Assembly: GCA_019411205.1 (NCBI GenBank)
Contig: DXRF01000196.1
Location: 1-6,157 of the forward strand
DNA length: 6,157 nt
Source of the DNA: Parabacteroides sp.
GTDB taxonomy: Bacteria; Bacteroidota; Bacteroidia; Bacteroidales; Tannerellaceae
Direction: 5' to 3'
The notes beneath the pieces were generated by a model, which saw nothing but the letters and a program-made list of their open reading frames with translations, was not told where the DNA came from and did no database searches. Below, piece after piece: positions 1 through 6,157 of this stretch. Position 1 is the first letter of the stretch, and each line of letters begins with the position of its first letter. Made by a program: the position numbers and the translations under genes.

Positions 1-3
1 ATT

Positions 4-1752
4 TTAGATTCCTAACGAAGCCTTTATCGCTTCGATCTTTTCTGCTCCTGCTTTTTCGGCAGCCGGCAGTTCGTCGAGGCTCTTTACTTTGGAATGGACT
101 TCGCAATAGAACTTGATCTTGGGCTCCGTACCGGAAGGACGGATAGATACTTTCGTTCCGTCTTCTGTGAAATATTGGAGGACGTTGGAGGTTGTCGGCA
201 TATCCAATGTCAATGTTTCGTTTTCTACATAGTCTTTGCCTTTCAGGGAAGCGTAGTCGTAGAATAACGTAACTTTGGAACCGGCGATTTCCTGTAACGG
301 GTTTTCGCGGAAATGTTTCATCATCGCTTCAATCTCTTCAGCACCGCTCTTGCCTTTCTTTACAACGGAGATTCCTTTTTCTTTAGAGAAACCATACTGA
401 ACGTAGATGTTCTGCAATAACTGGTACATCGTGATACCCTGGTCTTTCGCCCAGGCTGCGATTTCAGCCAGAATGGCACAAGCGGAAACGGCATCTTTGT
501 CGCGGACAAAATCTTCGCACAGGAAGCCGTAGCTTTCTTCACCGCCACCGATATAGTTCTTCTTTCCTTCGTTCTTCTTCATGACATCGGCGATCCATTT
601 GAAGCCGGTGTAAACGTCATACACTTCAACGCCGTTCTTCTCGGCGATCGTACGGATCAACTCGGTCGTAACGATTGTCTTGACGATATATTCCTTGCCG
701 TTGATCTTGCCGAGTTCTTTCCAGCGGGTGATGAGGTAGTAGACGAACATCAAAGCGGTCTGGTTACCATTCAGCAATACCCATTCGCCTTCGTTGTTCT
801 TGACGGCTGCACCTACGCGGTCTGCATCCGGGTCGGAAGCCAATACCAACTCGGCATCTGTTTCCTTGGCTTTTTCGACTGCCAGAGCCAAAGCTGCCGG
901 TTCTTCCGGGTTGGGAGAAACAACGGTAGGGAAGTCGCCGCTTACTACGTCCTGTTCGGGTACATGGATGATATTCGTGAAACCGAATGCTTTCAATGTC
1001 GGCGGGATAACCGTCACGCCTGTTCCGTGGATCGGAGTGTAGACGATCTTCATGTCGTGATGACGTGCGATGGATTCCGGTGACAAAGAAATTTTTGTCA
1101 GGTCGTTGATATATTGTTCATCGATTTCCTTGCCGATGATTTCGATCAGCTCCTTATTGCCTTTGAACTTGATTTCGCTGGCATTGCGGATTTTATTGAC
1201 TTCGGCAATCGTATTCTTGTCATGCGGAGCGATCATCTGGGCGCCATCGTCCCAATACGCCTTGTACCCGTTATATTCTTTCGGGTTGTGCGAAGCTGTC
1301 AGGATAATACCGCTCTGGCATCCCAACTTGCGGATGGTATATGACATTTCAGGAGTCGGGCGAAGGTCTTCGAACAGATAAACCTTGATGCCGTTTGCAG
1401 AGAAAATGTCGGCAGAGATTTCAGCAAATTTGCGGCTGTTGTTACGGCAGTCATGGCCGATGACAACTTTGATCTGGTCCAGATCGGCAAATTCCTTTTT
1501 CAGATAGTTGGACAAGCCTTGTGTGGCTGCTCCTACCGTGTAGATGTTCATACGGTTTGAACCTACTCCCATGATGCCTCTCAAACCTCCTGTACCGAAT
1601 TCCAGGTCTTTGTAGAATGATTCGATCAGTTCCGTCGGATCTTCATTGTCTAACAGAGCCTGCACTTGTGCACGTGTTTCAGCGTCATAACTTTCAGTAA
1701 GCCAGCTTTGCGCCTTGCTTCTTACCATTTCTAACAGTTCTTTGTTTTCCAT
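4..1752 (-). CDS. Phospho-sugar mutase (phosphoglucomutase/phosphomannomutase family)
   Basis: This 582-residue cytoplasmic enzyme of the alpha-D-phosphohexomutase superfamily most likely interconverts glucose 1-phosphate and glucose 6-phosphate, linking glycolysis to nucleotide-sugar and polysaccharide synthesis. All four domain signatures are present: the phosphoserine loop TASHNP with catalytic Ser154; the Mg-binding loop DPDADR with Asp307, Asp309 and Asp311; the sugar-recognition loop GGGEESYGF at 402-410; and the C-terminal phosphate-binding loop RPSGTEPK at 538-545. The length fits the long PgcA/PGM2-like branch rather than the roughly 450-residue PMM/PGM or GlmM branches. The GEES form of the sugar loop favours glucose over mannose phosphates, but a phosphomannomutase or phosphopentomutase role cannot be excluded. 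No signal peptide is visible. The ATG at 1750-1752 opens a typical N-terminal helix (MENKELLEMV) and lies about 50 nt downstream of a consensus -7 box. The gene is complete, and its stop is 3 nt from the window edge. Confidence 0.95.
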   Translation of the reverse strand: MENKELLEMVRSKAQSWLTESYDAETRAQVQALLDNEDPTELIESFYKDLEFGTGGLRGIMGVGSNRMNIYTVGAATQGLSNYLKKEFADLDQIKVVIGHDCRNNSRKFAEISADIFSANGIKVYLFEDLRPTPEMSYTIRKLGCQSGIILTASHNPKEYNGYKAYWDDGAQMIAPHDKNTIAEVNKIRNASEIKFKGNKELIEIIGKEIDEQYINDLTKISLSPESIARHHDMKIVYTPIHGTGVTVIPPTLKAFGFTNIIHVPEQDVVSGDFPTVVSPNPEEPAALALAVEKAKETDAELVLASDPDADRVGAAVKNNEGEWVLLNGNQTALMFVYYLITRWKELGKINGKEYIVKTIVTTELIRTIAEKNGVEVYDVYTGFKWIADVMKKNEGKKNYIGGGEESYGFLCEDFVRDKDAVSACAILAEIAAWAKDQGITMYQLLQNIYVQYGFSKEKGISVVKKGKSGAEEIEAMMKHFRENPLQEIAGSKVTLFYDYASLKGKDYVENETLTLDMPTTSNVLQYFTEDGTKVSIRPSGTEPKIKFYCEVHSKVKSLDELPAAEKAGAEKIEAIKASLGI

Positions 1753-1848
1753 GACCTATATGTCTTGCTTTTAATTTAAAGAAATCCTGATTTTGAAACT
1801 AACAAAGGTACAAATAAATTGATAATTTCCAAGATTCAGTCTTTTTAT
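1753..1848. other. AT-rich 96-nt intergenic region between the M23 peptidase and mutase genes
   Basis: This is the longest non-coding stretch in the window. It holds the predicted mutase promoter and a leader with two small inverted repeats: AAATC-CT-GATTT at 1782-1793 and TTTAA-T-TTAAA at 1770-1780 (plus-strand spelling). I see no GC-rich hairpin followed by a T-run, so no intrinsic terminator for the upstream genes can be called. I see no small ORF or RNA gene here. Confidence 0.6.
1803..1833 (-). promoter_or_regulatory. Predicted Bacteroidetes-type promoter of the phospho-sugar mutase gene
   Basis: Read on the minus strand, TACCTTTG (1803-1810) matches the Bacteroides primary-sigma -7 consensus TAnnTTTG exactly. 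A CTTG (1830-1833) lies 19 nt upstream of it, three of four bases matching the -33 consensus TTTG. Transcription would start near 1796-1798 and leave a leader of about 45 nt. The site falls in the 96-nt gap after the M23 gene, so the mutase can be expressed independently. This is a pattern match only. Confidence 0.6.
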
Positions 1849-3522
1849 TTACCAGACAAAAGAATGCCTGTATTCCGACCTGTTTCCGGCTGCATCCGTA
1901 ACGGTCAGTTTGAGGGTATGTTGTCCTCTTTCGAGCCGTTCCTTGTCGAACTTGTAGGTAATGACCGATTTGCTGTTCATTTCGAACAGGACGTACTGTC
2001 CGTCTATTTCTCCCCGGTAGGTTTGTACGCCGCTCAGGTTATCAGACAGGCGGAAAACGAATGCCTGTTTACTGATCCATGTGTTGGCGTCCAACGGGGT
2101 GATGGCCGGCGCTTTGATATCTTGTCCGATCGTATAATTGCCAAGTTCTTTGATCGTGCCGTCGATCCAGCCGTTCCGGTAAGTGCCACCAATCCAGGAT
2201 TGGCGTCCTTTCTGAGTGCGGACGATCCCATATTGCTGCTTGTTTTCCAATGTGTCGATCCGTAAACGCAAGGACAGTTGGGCTGAGCTGTGAAGCGGGA
2301 CAGGGTGGTTATGCAGGATATGCGTGTCTGCCAATGCCGTACTGTCTTCCTTTACCGAGTAACGGAAATAGAGATCGTCGTACAGGTTTCCTTTCGGGAT
2401 AGTCATCCGGATGCCTTTTGCTCCGAACCGGTTGTCGGCCATCCAATGAAACAGCTTTGTACCTTCGGTCTTGATCTCCGGGATATCCTGTTCTTTCCCT
2501 TCTATCCAAACGGAAAGGCGGGTCGTGTTACCAAATGCATCGGCAAGCGTATATGTAAGATGATACGTTTTCTCTTCTTCTATATGGATGATTCCCCGGT
2601 TGGCACTTTCGTTAAAGCGGAGGCGGTTACCCGGTTCCACGAAGCTGCGCATATAAAAGGAACGACGGTCTTTCCATTCCTCATAATCGACGTAACTGTT
2701 CAAATAGCGGGTCTCGTCGAATGCAAAACGGTCCAGGTTGCTATGGTAGATAATCTGGCTGTCCAGGCGGAGGGTAATCTCTTTCACTCCGTAGATGTTT
2801 GTCGTATTATCCATATAATCGTAGGCTTTAACCGCCAGCCCGATTTCTCCCCATGCTTCGATTTTACCGGTGATGGTCTGTTTGCCGTTTTTGGCCGTGA
2901 CCGGTTTTAGCTCCAGTTTACGGCTGCTGCCGTTGACCACTCCTTTGCCCTGTTGCGGACAGATCAGTATTCCCTGTATTTTCGGTGCGCGGGTGTCGGT
3001 TATCTTCTCTTTGAAATATTCGATTGGGTCGAGTACCTCTTCCGTTTCCGTGTCGCGGACTTCGAAATGAAGGTGGGGACCTCCGGAACTTCCTGAATTT
3101 CCACTGTAGGCGACAATTTCTCCTTTTTTGACCGGGAATTGGTCCGGGTCGAGGAACAGGTTCACGTTGAAGCTTTCCTGTTCGTATTGCTGTGTCTTGA
3201 TGTATCGGGCGATGGAAGGAGCGAATCGTTGCAGATGACCGTAGACGGTTGTCGTTCCGTCCGGATGTGTCAGGTATAAGCCGTTTCCGTATCCCCACGG
3301 ACTGACGGATATGCGTGATACGTATCCGTCCTGTACGGCGTGGATGGGTTTTCCTTCAACTCCTTGTGTCTTAAAATCTATTCCGGAATGGAAGTGATTG
3401 TTGCGCAACTCCCCGAAGTTACCGCTCAACAAGATCGGGAAATCGAATGGTTGGCGGAGTTGTTGTGCGCTTATTGTCTGTATGCAAAAAGCCAGTATGG
3501 TGGCGATATATAGTTTGTACAT
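1849..3522 (-). CDS. Secreted M23 family (LytM-type) metallopeptidase with C-terminal beta-sandwich domains
   Basis: This 557-residue exported protein has a signal peptide (MYKLYIATILAFCIQTISA, probably cut after Ala19), then an M23/LytM domain at about 28-170. The family cleaves peptide cross-links or stems in peptidoglycan, here presumably in the periplasm. The zinc and catalytic residues all appear present: His45 and Asp49 in HSGID, His96 in YGHL, and His150/His152 in GPHLHFE. By analogy with LytM, His45, Asp49 and His152 bind zinc while His96 and His150 act in catalysis, so an active enzyme is predicted rather than a degenerate EnvC/NlpD-like activator. The catalytic domain is N-terminal, and about 370 residues follow. 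These look like successive Ig/fibronectin-like beta-sandwiches, with D-x-x-GN type strands near 325-340 and a clear one at 491-557 (LSDNLSGV to TDAAGN). No T9SS sorting domain, LysM or SPOR domain is visible. The start is set by the signal peptide. The upstream region is AT-rich and lacks a Shine-Dalgarno sequence. Confidence 0.92.
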   Translation of the reverse strand: MYKLYIATILAFCIQTISAQQLRQPFDFPILLSGNFGELRNNHFHSGIDFKTQGVEGKPIHAVQDGYVSRISVSPWGYGNGLYLTHPDGTTTVYGHLQRFAPSIARYIKTQQYEQESFNVNLFLDPDQFPVKKGEIVAYSGNSGSSGGPHLHFEVRDTETEEVLDPIEYFKEKITDTRAPKIQGILICPQQGKGVVNGSSRKLELKPVTAKNGKQTITGKIEAWGEIGLAVKAYDYMDNTTNIYGVKEITLRLDSQIIYHSNLDRFAFDETRYLNSYVDYEEWKDRRSFYMRSFVEPGNRLRFNESANRGIIHIEEEKTYHLTYTLADAFGNTTRLSVWIEGKEQDIPEIKTEGTKLFHWMADNRFGAKGIRMTIPKGNLYDDLYFRYSVKEDSTALADTHILHNHPVPLHSSAQLSLRLRIDTLENKQQYGIVRTQKGRQSWIGGTYRNGWIDGTIKELGNYTIGQDIKAPAITPLDANTWISKQAFVFRLSDNLSGVQTYRGEIDGQYVLFEMNSKSVITYKFDKERLERGQHTLKLTVTDAAGNRSEYRHSFVW

Positions 3523-3546
3523 ATAATTTAGGTGTGTTTAGGAAAA

Positions 3547-3577
3547 CAAAAGTAAGCATTTATTTCAATAGTAGAAA
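3547..3577 (-). promoter_or_regulatory. Predicted promoter of the M23 peptidase gene, overlapping the end of the EEP gene
   Basis: On the minus strand TACTTTTG (3547-3554) matches the -7 consensus TAnnTTTG, and TTTC (3574-3577) lies 19 nt upstream, one base from the -33 TTTG. The -33 element lies within the last codons of the EEP gene. Transcription would start near 3540, giving a leader of under 20 nt. This could let the M23 gene be expressed apart from the two genes before it. It is a pattern match in AT-rich DNA, so chance is possible. Confidence 0.45.
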
Positions 3578-4633
3578 GTCGACGATCAACGGGAGATGGT
3601 CGCTGTAGCCACCTTCGTATTTGAAACCGTAGTAGGTGCGGAAAGGGCGTTCGCCACGCCAGGTTTTATCTTTTATAAGCAGGAATGACGGCGAAAAGAT
3701 GCGGGCGCTTCCTGGGATGAGCTGCATCCGGGAGGTGGTGTCGGTGAGGGAGGACGACAGGATGATTTGATCTAACTGGCTCCATTCCCCTTGGTACTTA
3801 TGACTTCCCGTAAGAGTCGTCCTGCTCTTGGCAAATAAGTTGTATAGATAAAGAGATGGATAGGCGTTCGTTGGGAGTTTTATAGGCAGGGAGTCTGGAC
3901 CGGACAGGCAGGGAGTTGGCATCGGCTGGGCATCCAGTATTTCCCGGATGCTCGTGTCGTCCGGCGTGTCATTGAAATCTCCCATAATCAGGATGTGTGG
4001 GGCAGGGTGGAGGTGGTGGACTGAGTCGCATAATGTACGCAGGGTACGTACCGCATCCAAACGGGCCGGTTCGCTTTCCTTTTCTCCTCCGTAACGGGAA
4101 GGAAAGTGGCAGACAAAAACATCGATCCGGCTCCCCGTAATGACCTCTCCCCATACGTGAAGGATGTTACGGGTATGTTTGTGTTGTTTGCGGGTAAAAC
4201 GGATCGGATGTTCCGTGTGTCCCTGGTAGCGGAACTTGTCCCGCTGGTAAAGTAATGCCACGTTGATGCCTCTCGTGTCTTGTCCGTGTGTCATGCAATA
4301 GCGGTAATGCTGCCGGCGAAGTGGGGTGAAATCCAAAAGCCGGACAAGTACGGAATCGTTTTCAACTTCACAAAGTCCTATCAGGGCCGGAGTGCTCCAT
4401 TCTCCCGCTGCCGTGATGACTTTTGCCAGTTGTTGTAGTTTGTGGTAAAATCGTCCAGATGTCCAGTGACGGTTGCCGGAGGGAAGGAAATCATTGTCTG
4501 CCGTAAGCGGATCGTCTTTCGTGTCGAACAGATTCTCGACGTTGTAGCTCATCACGCGGAAGTTTGTTTGCCCTTGTGAAGGCAGAGAAAACAATGTCAA
4601 GATAAAAAACGTCATAGTTAAGGTCTGGGTCAT
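3560..4633 (-). CDS. Secreted endonuclease/exonuclease/phosphatase (EEP) family protein
   Basis: This 357-residue protein has the DNase I/AP-endonuclease fold, a Mg-dependent family that cleaves phosphodiester or phosphomonoester bonds in nucleic acids, phosphoinositides or sphingomyelin. The signature blocks occur in order: SYNVENLFDT with Asn31, GLCEVEN with metal-binding Glu89, RGINVALLY at 121-129, CHFPSR with His176, MGDFNDTP with Asp219 and Asn221, LDQI with Asp288, and YSDHLP with the catalytic Asp345-His346 pair. All key residues are present, so it should be active, but the substrate cannot be read from sequence. A hydrophobic N-terminus (MTFFILTLFSLPSQG, residues 7-21) looks like a signal peptide cut near SQG-QT, placing the enzyme in the periplasm or outside. 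Its n-region has no Lys or Arg, which is unusual, and it has no lipobox cysteine. The start cannot lie further upstream: the in-frame stop of the preceding lipoprotein gene is two codons away. Only Met1 or Met7 would keep the signal sequence. Confidence 0.9.
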   Translation of the reverse strand: MTQTLTMTFFILTLFSLPSQGQTNFRVMSYNVENLFDTKDDPLTADNDFLPSGNRHWTSGRFYHKLQQLAKVITAAGEWSTPALIGLCEVENDSVLVRLLDFTPLRRQHYRYCMTHGQDTRGINVALLYQRDKFRYQGHTEHPIRFTRKQHKHTRNILHVWGEVITGSRIDVFVCHFPSRYGGEKESEPARLDAVRTLRTLCDSVHHLHPAPHILIMGDFNDTPDDTSIREILDAQPMPTPCLSGPDSLPIKLPTNAYPSLYLYNLFAKSRTTLTGSHKYQGEWSQLDQIILSSSLTDTTSRMQLIPGSARIFSPSFLLIKDKTWRGERPFRTYYGFKYEGGYSDHLPLIVDFLLLK

Positions 4634-4639
4634 ATCGTT

Positions 4640-6112
4640 TTATTTTGTTTCATCTTCTTTCGGTACGAATTCGTAGGCTCCGATATCAGGACCGTCGTTT
4701 GTCAGGCGGTTTATGCCGTAGCGGTCTACCGGATATTTCTGCGTAACGAATATATCGGCTTTTCCCACTCCCAACGTCGTCAGTGAATCCGGACGGAAGT
4801 CAAAGCGGTATTTGTTCTTTTCGCCTCCTCTTAGCCTGTAGGAAAGACTGGTATTTGTAAACAATACCTCTTTGAAGTGGTCATTGTTGCTGCCATTCGT
4901 TTTGATTACGCAATGGCTGAACTCGTATTCGAATGATGCCGCATTGTCGACGGATAGATTGAGTTCCCCTTCATATTCTTTTTTGCCGGCATCGTAACTT
5001 CCGTCGATGATGCAGTTGTCGAATGTCGCTTTGAGCGGATAAGCCTCTTCATTCGCATTGTTTGTCATCGTGAGGCAAGGCGTGGTCCGTTTTTCCAATG
5101 TCATGAAATTTGCAAGCGTGCAATGGACGAAACAGTAGTCTCCGCCAGTCAGCACCACGACACCTCCTCCGGCATTGGTCAATTCCGTGTTGGTCACTTC
5201 TATCTTGCAATTGCGTGCGAAGAACAGATGCTCTCCCATATTCGTGATCTGGGAATTGCTTAGTTTCAGTTTGGATTCGTCCGGTGACGACTTTTCGAAC
5301 GTCAGCCCTGTTTTTCCATTTCGCACGATTACATTGTCCATAATGTTATGGTAACTTTCCGGACGGAAGAAAATCCCTCCCCATTGTGACGGGGTCCGGT
5401 CGTAAGGCAGGACGTCGTTCAGTATGAAGTCCAGACGGTCTCCGCGAAAGATAATCGGATTTTCGCGTGTCCCCTTGGCCAGCAATGTCCCGTATGTGAT
5501 GACTTTTGCGGTGTCATGCATATAGAACGTTGCGCCCGGATCGATATTGAGTGTAACATTGGGCGAAATAACCAGACTGTCATATATAAGGTAAGGGCGT
5601 TCGGCTGTAAAATGTGTGTCCTGTGTCAGGATAAGCCCGTTCTTATACAGGTTTACGTTTTGTCCGTATGCTTCGAGGCGGACGGACTGCTTGACTCCGT
5701 TTGTGGTGAAGATGACGGAATCGTCTACCAACAGCGGTTGGTTGGATGCATTCGGATTGACGGTAACTTCCACAAATACATACAAGCTGTCGTCAGCCTG
5801 TATTCTTACATTCTGGAAATGGTCGCCTTTACGCCCGTCCACGTTGATGCGGAAACCGGTCTCTTCACCGCTTGCCAACATGATCTCGCTGATCAGCAAA
5901 GGCTGGTCGTTACGGTTGTAGATCATGAACTCTTTGGTTGCAGAGCCTATTGTGGTGAATACCGTATCGAAAGAAAGTGTGTCGACCGAGAAGCTCAGCC
6001 GATGGTTGGGGTTACTCGAATAGTTCTCGTCCAGCCCGTCGCACGACAACAGGTTGAGCACTGTAAAGAATAATATGAGTAACGGAGCGGTTAATTTTTT
6101 CATTTCATTCAT
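4640..6112 (-). CDS. Lipoprotein with Ig-like domain and right-handed parallel beta-helix, GAYEF C-terminus
   Basis: The function is unknown; the features indicate an exported, lipid-anchored structural or binding protein. Numbering is from the longest reading (ATG at 6143-6145, 501 residues). A lipoprotein signal ends in lipobox LLSC, with Cys35 followed by DGLDE. Acidic residues after the lipid cysteine resemble the Bacteroidetes surface-export signal, so an outer-surface location is inferred. Residues about 50-160 form an Ig-like sandwich similar to choice-of-anchor or ASH-type domains. Residues about 190-235 carry a motif typical of beta-helix starts (LNIDPGATFYM, GTLLAKGTRENPIIF). The rungs continue to about 430 with Asn-rich turns. 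The tail GPDIGAYEF (485-493) resembles the end of choice-of-anchor Q proteins. No polysaccharide lyase or other catalytic motif is evident. I prefer ATG 6110-6112 (462 residues after the likely cleavage site plus the signal) because it gives a normal-length signal peptide; ATG 6101-6103 (MKKLTAPLL) is equally plausible. The gene leads the cluster, 6 nt before the EEP gene. Confidence 0.82.
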   Translation of the reverse strand: MNEMKKLTAPLLILFFTVLNLLSCDGLDENYSSNPNHRLSFSVDTLSFDTVFTTIGSATKEFMIYNRNDQPLLISEIMLASGEETGFRINVDGRKGDHFQNVRIQADDSLYVFVEVTVNPNASNQPLLVDDSVIFTTNGVKQSVRLEAYGQNVNLYKNGLILTQDTHFTAERPYLIYDSLVISPNVTLNIDPGATFYMHDTAKVITYGTLLAKGTRENPIIFRGDRLDFILNDVLPYDRTPSQWGGIFFRPESYHNIMDNVIVRNGKTGLTFEKSSPDESKLKLSNSQITNMGEHLFFARNCKIEVTNTELTNAGGGVVVLTGGDYCFVHCTLANFMTLEKRTTPCLTMTNNANEEAYPLKATFDNCIIDGSYDAGKKEYEGELNLSVDNAASFEYEFSHCVIKTNGSNNDHFKEVLFTNTSLSYRLRGGEKNKYRFDFRPDSLTTLGVGKADIFVTQKYPVDRYGINRLTNDGPDIGAYEFVPKEDETK

Positions 6113-6157
6113 TATTAATAGTCCGGGTAAACTGTTATTTACCATATAATGTCAATA

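Noticed and set aside
794..1381. Plus-strand open frames opposite the phosphomutase gene
   Set aside because: They overlap a highly conserved enzyme gene with all catalytic motifs intact, overlap one another, and show no domain or initiation signal.
1820..1848. Possible terminator after the M23 gene
   Set aside because: Only a 5-bp AT-only inverted repeat (AAATT-ATC-AATTT) is present, with no GC-rich stem and no following T-run on the minus strand.
2290..2910. A 206-codon open frame on the plus strand, opposite the M23 gene, with a neighbouring 148-codon frame at 1819-2265
   Set aside because: Both are in exact codon register with the sense gene, so they stay open wherever the M23 gene lacks TTA, CTA and TCA codons. 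The translations show no recognisable domain, while the sense strand has a signal peptide and an intact active site.
1849..4633. The M23 and EEP genes as a toxin-immunity or phage-defence pair
   Set aside because: Both have export signals and ordinary family architecture. No immunity-like small gene, mobile-element gene or compositional shift accompanies them.
5516..6073. A 185-codon open frame on the plus strand, opposite the lipoprotein gene
   Set aside because: It has the same codon register as the sense gene, so codon bias explains it. The product is Cys- and Val-rich without any family signature.
4640..6112. The beta-helix protein as a polysaccharide lyase or part of a polysaccharide utilisation locus
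   Set aside because: There are no SusC/SusD homologues, glycosidases or regulator in the window, and no lyase catalytic motif could be seen in the helix.

Overview
The window reads as chromosomal DNA from a member of the order Bacteroidales, probably Bacteroides or Parabacteroides. The clues are TAnnTTTG-type -7 promoter boxes, AT-rich start regions without Shine-Dalgarno sequences, a lipoprotein with an acidic stretch after the lipid cysteine, and protein types common in that order. I cannot fix the species from sequence alone. No RNA gene, insertion sequence, CRISPR array or clear repeat is visible, and no gene stands out in base composition by eye.

All four genes lie on the minus strand, so they are transcribed from the right edge to the left. 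In transcription order they are: (1) a lipoprotein with an Ig-like domain, a right-handed beta-helix and a GAYEF-type C-terminus (4640-6112); (2) a secreted endonuclease/exonuclease/phosphatase (EEP) fold enzyme (3560-4633), which starts only 6 nt after the lipoprotein stop and in the same reading frame; (3) a secreted M23/LytM-type metallopeptidase with a long C-terminal beta-sandwich region (1849-3522), 37 nt further on; (4) a cytoplasmic alpha-D-phosphohexomutase, most likely a phosphoglucomutase (4-1752), after a 96-nt gap.

The lipoprotein and EEP genes are almost certainly co-transcribed. The M23 gene probably shares that transcript and also has its own candidate promoter inside the end of the EEP gene. 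The mutase has a consensus-like promoter in its own leader and looks like a separate housekeeping unit.

The first three genes all encode exported proteins: a probably surface-anchored beta-helix, a periplasmic or secreted phosphodiesterase-fold enzyme and a peptidoglycan-peptidase-like protein. Together they make a plausible cell-envelope cluster, but nothing in the sequence shows that the products act together. I found no strong evidence for a wholly new system. The most open points are the functions of the lipoprotein, of the EEP enzyme and of the non-catalytic two thirds of the M23 protein.
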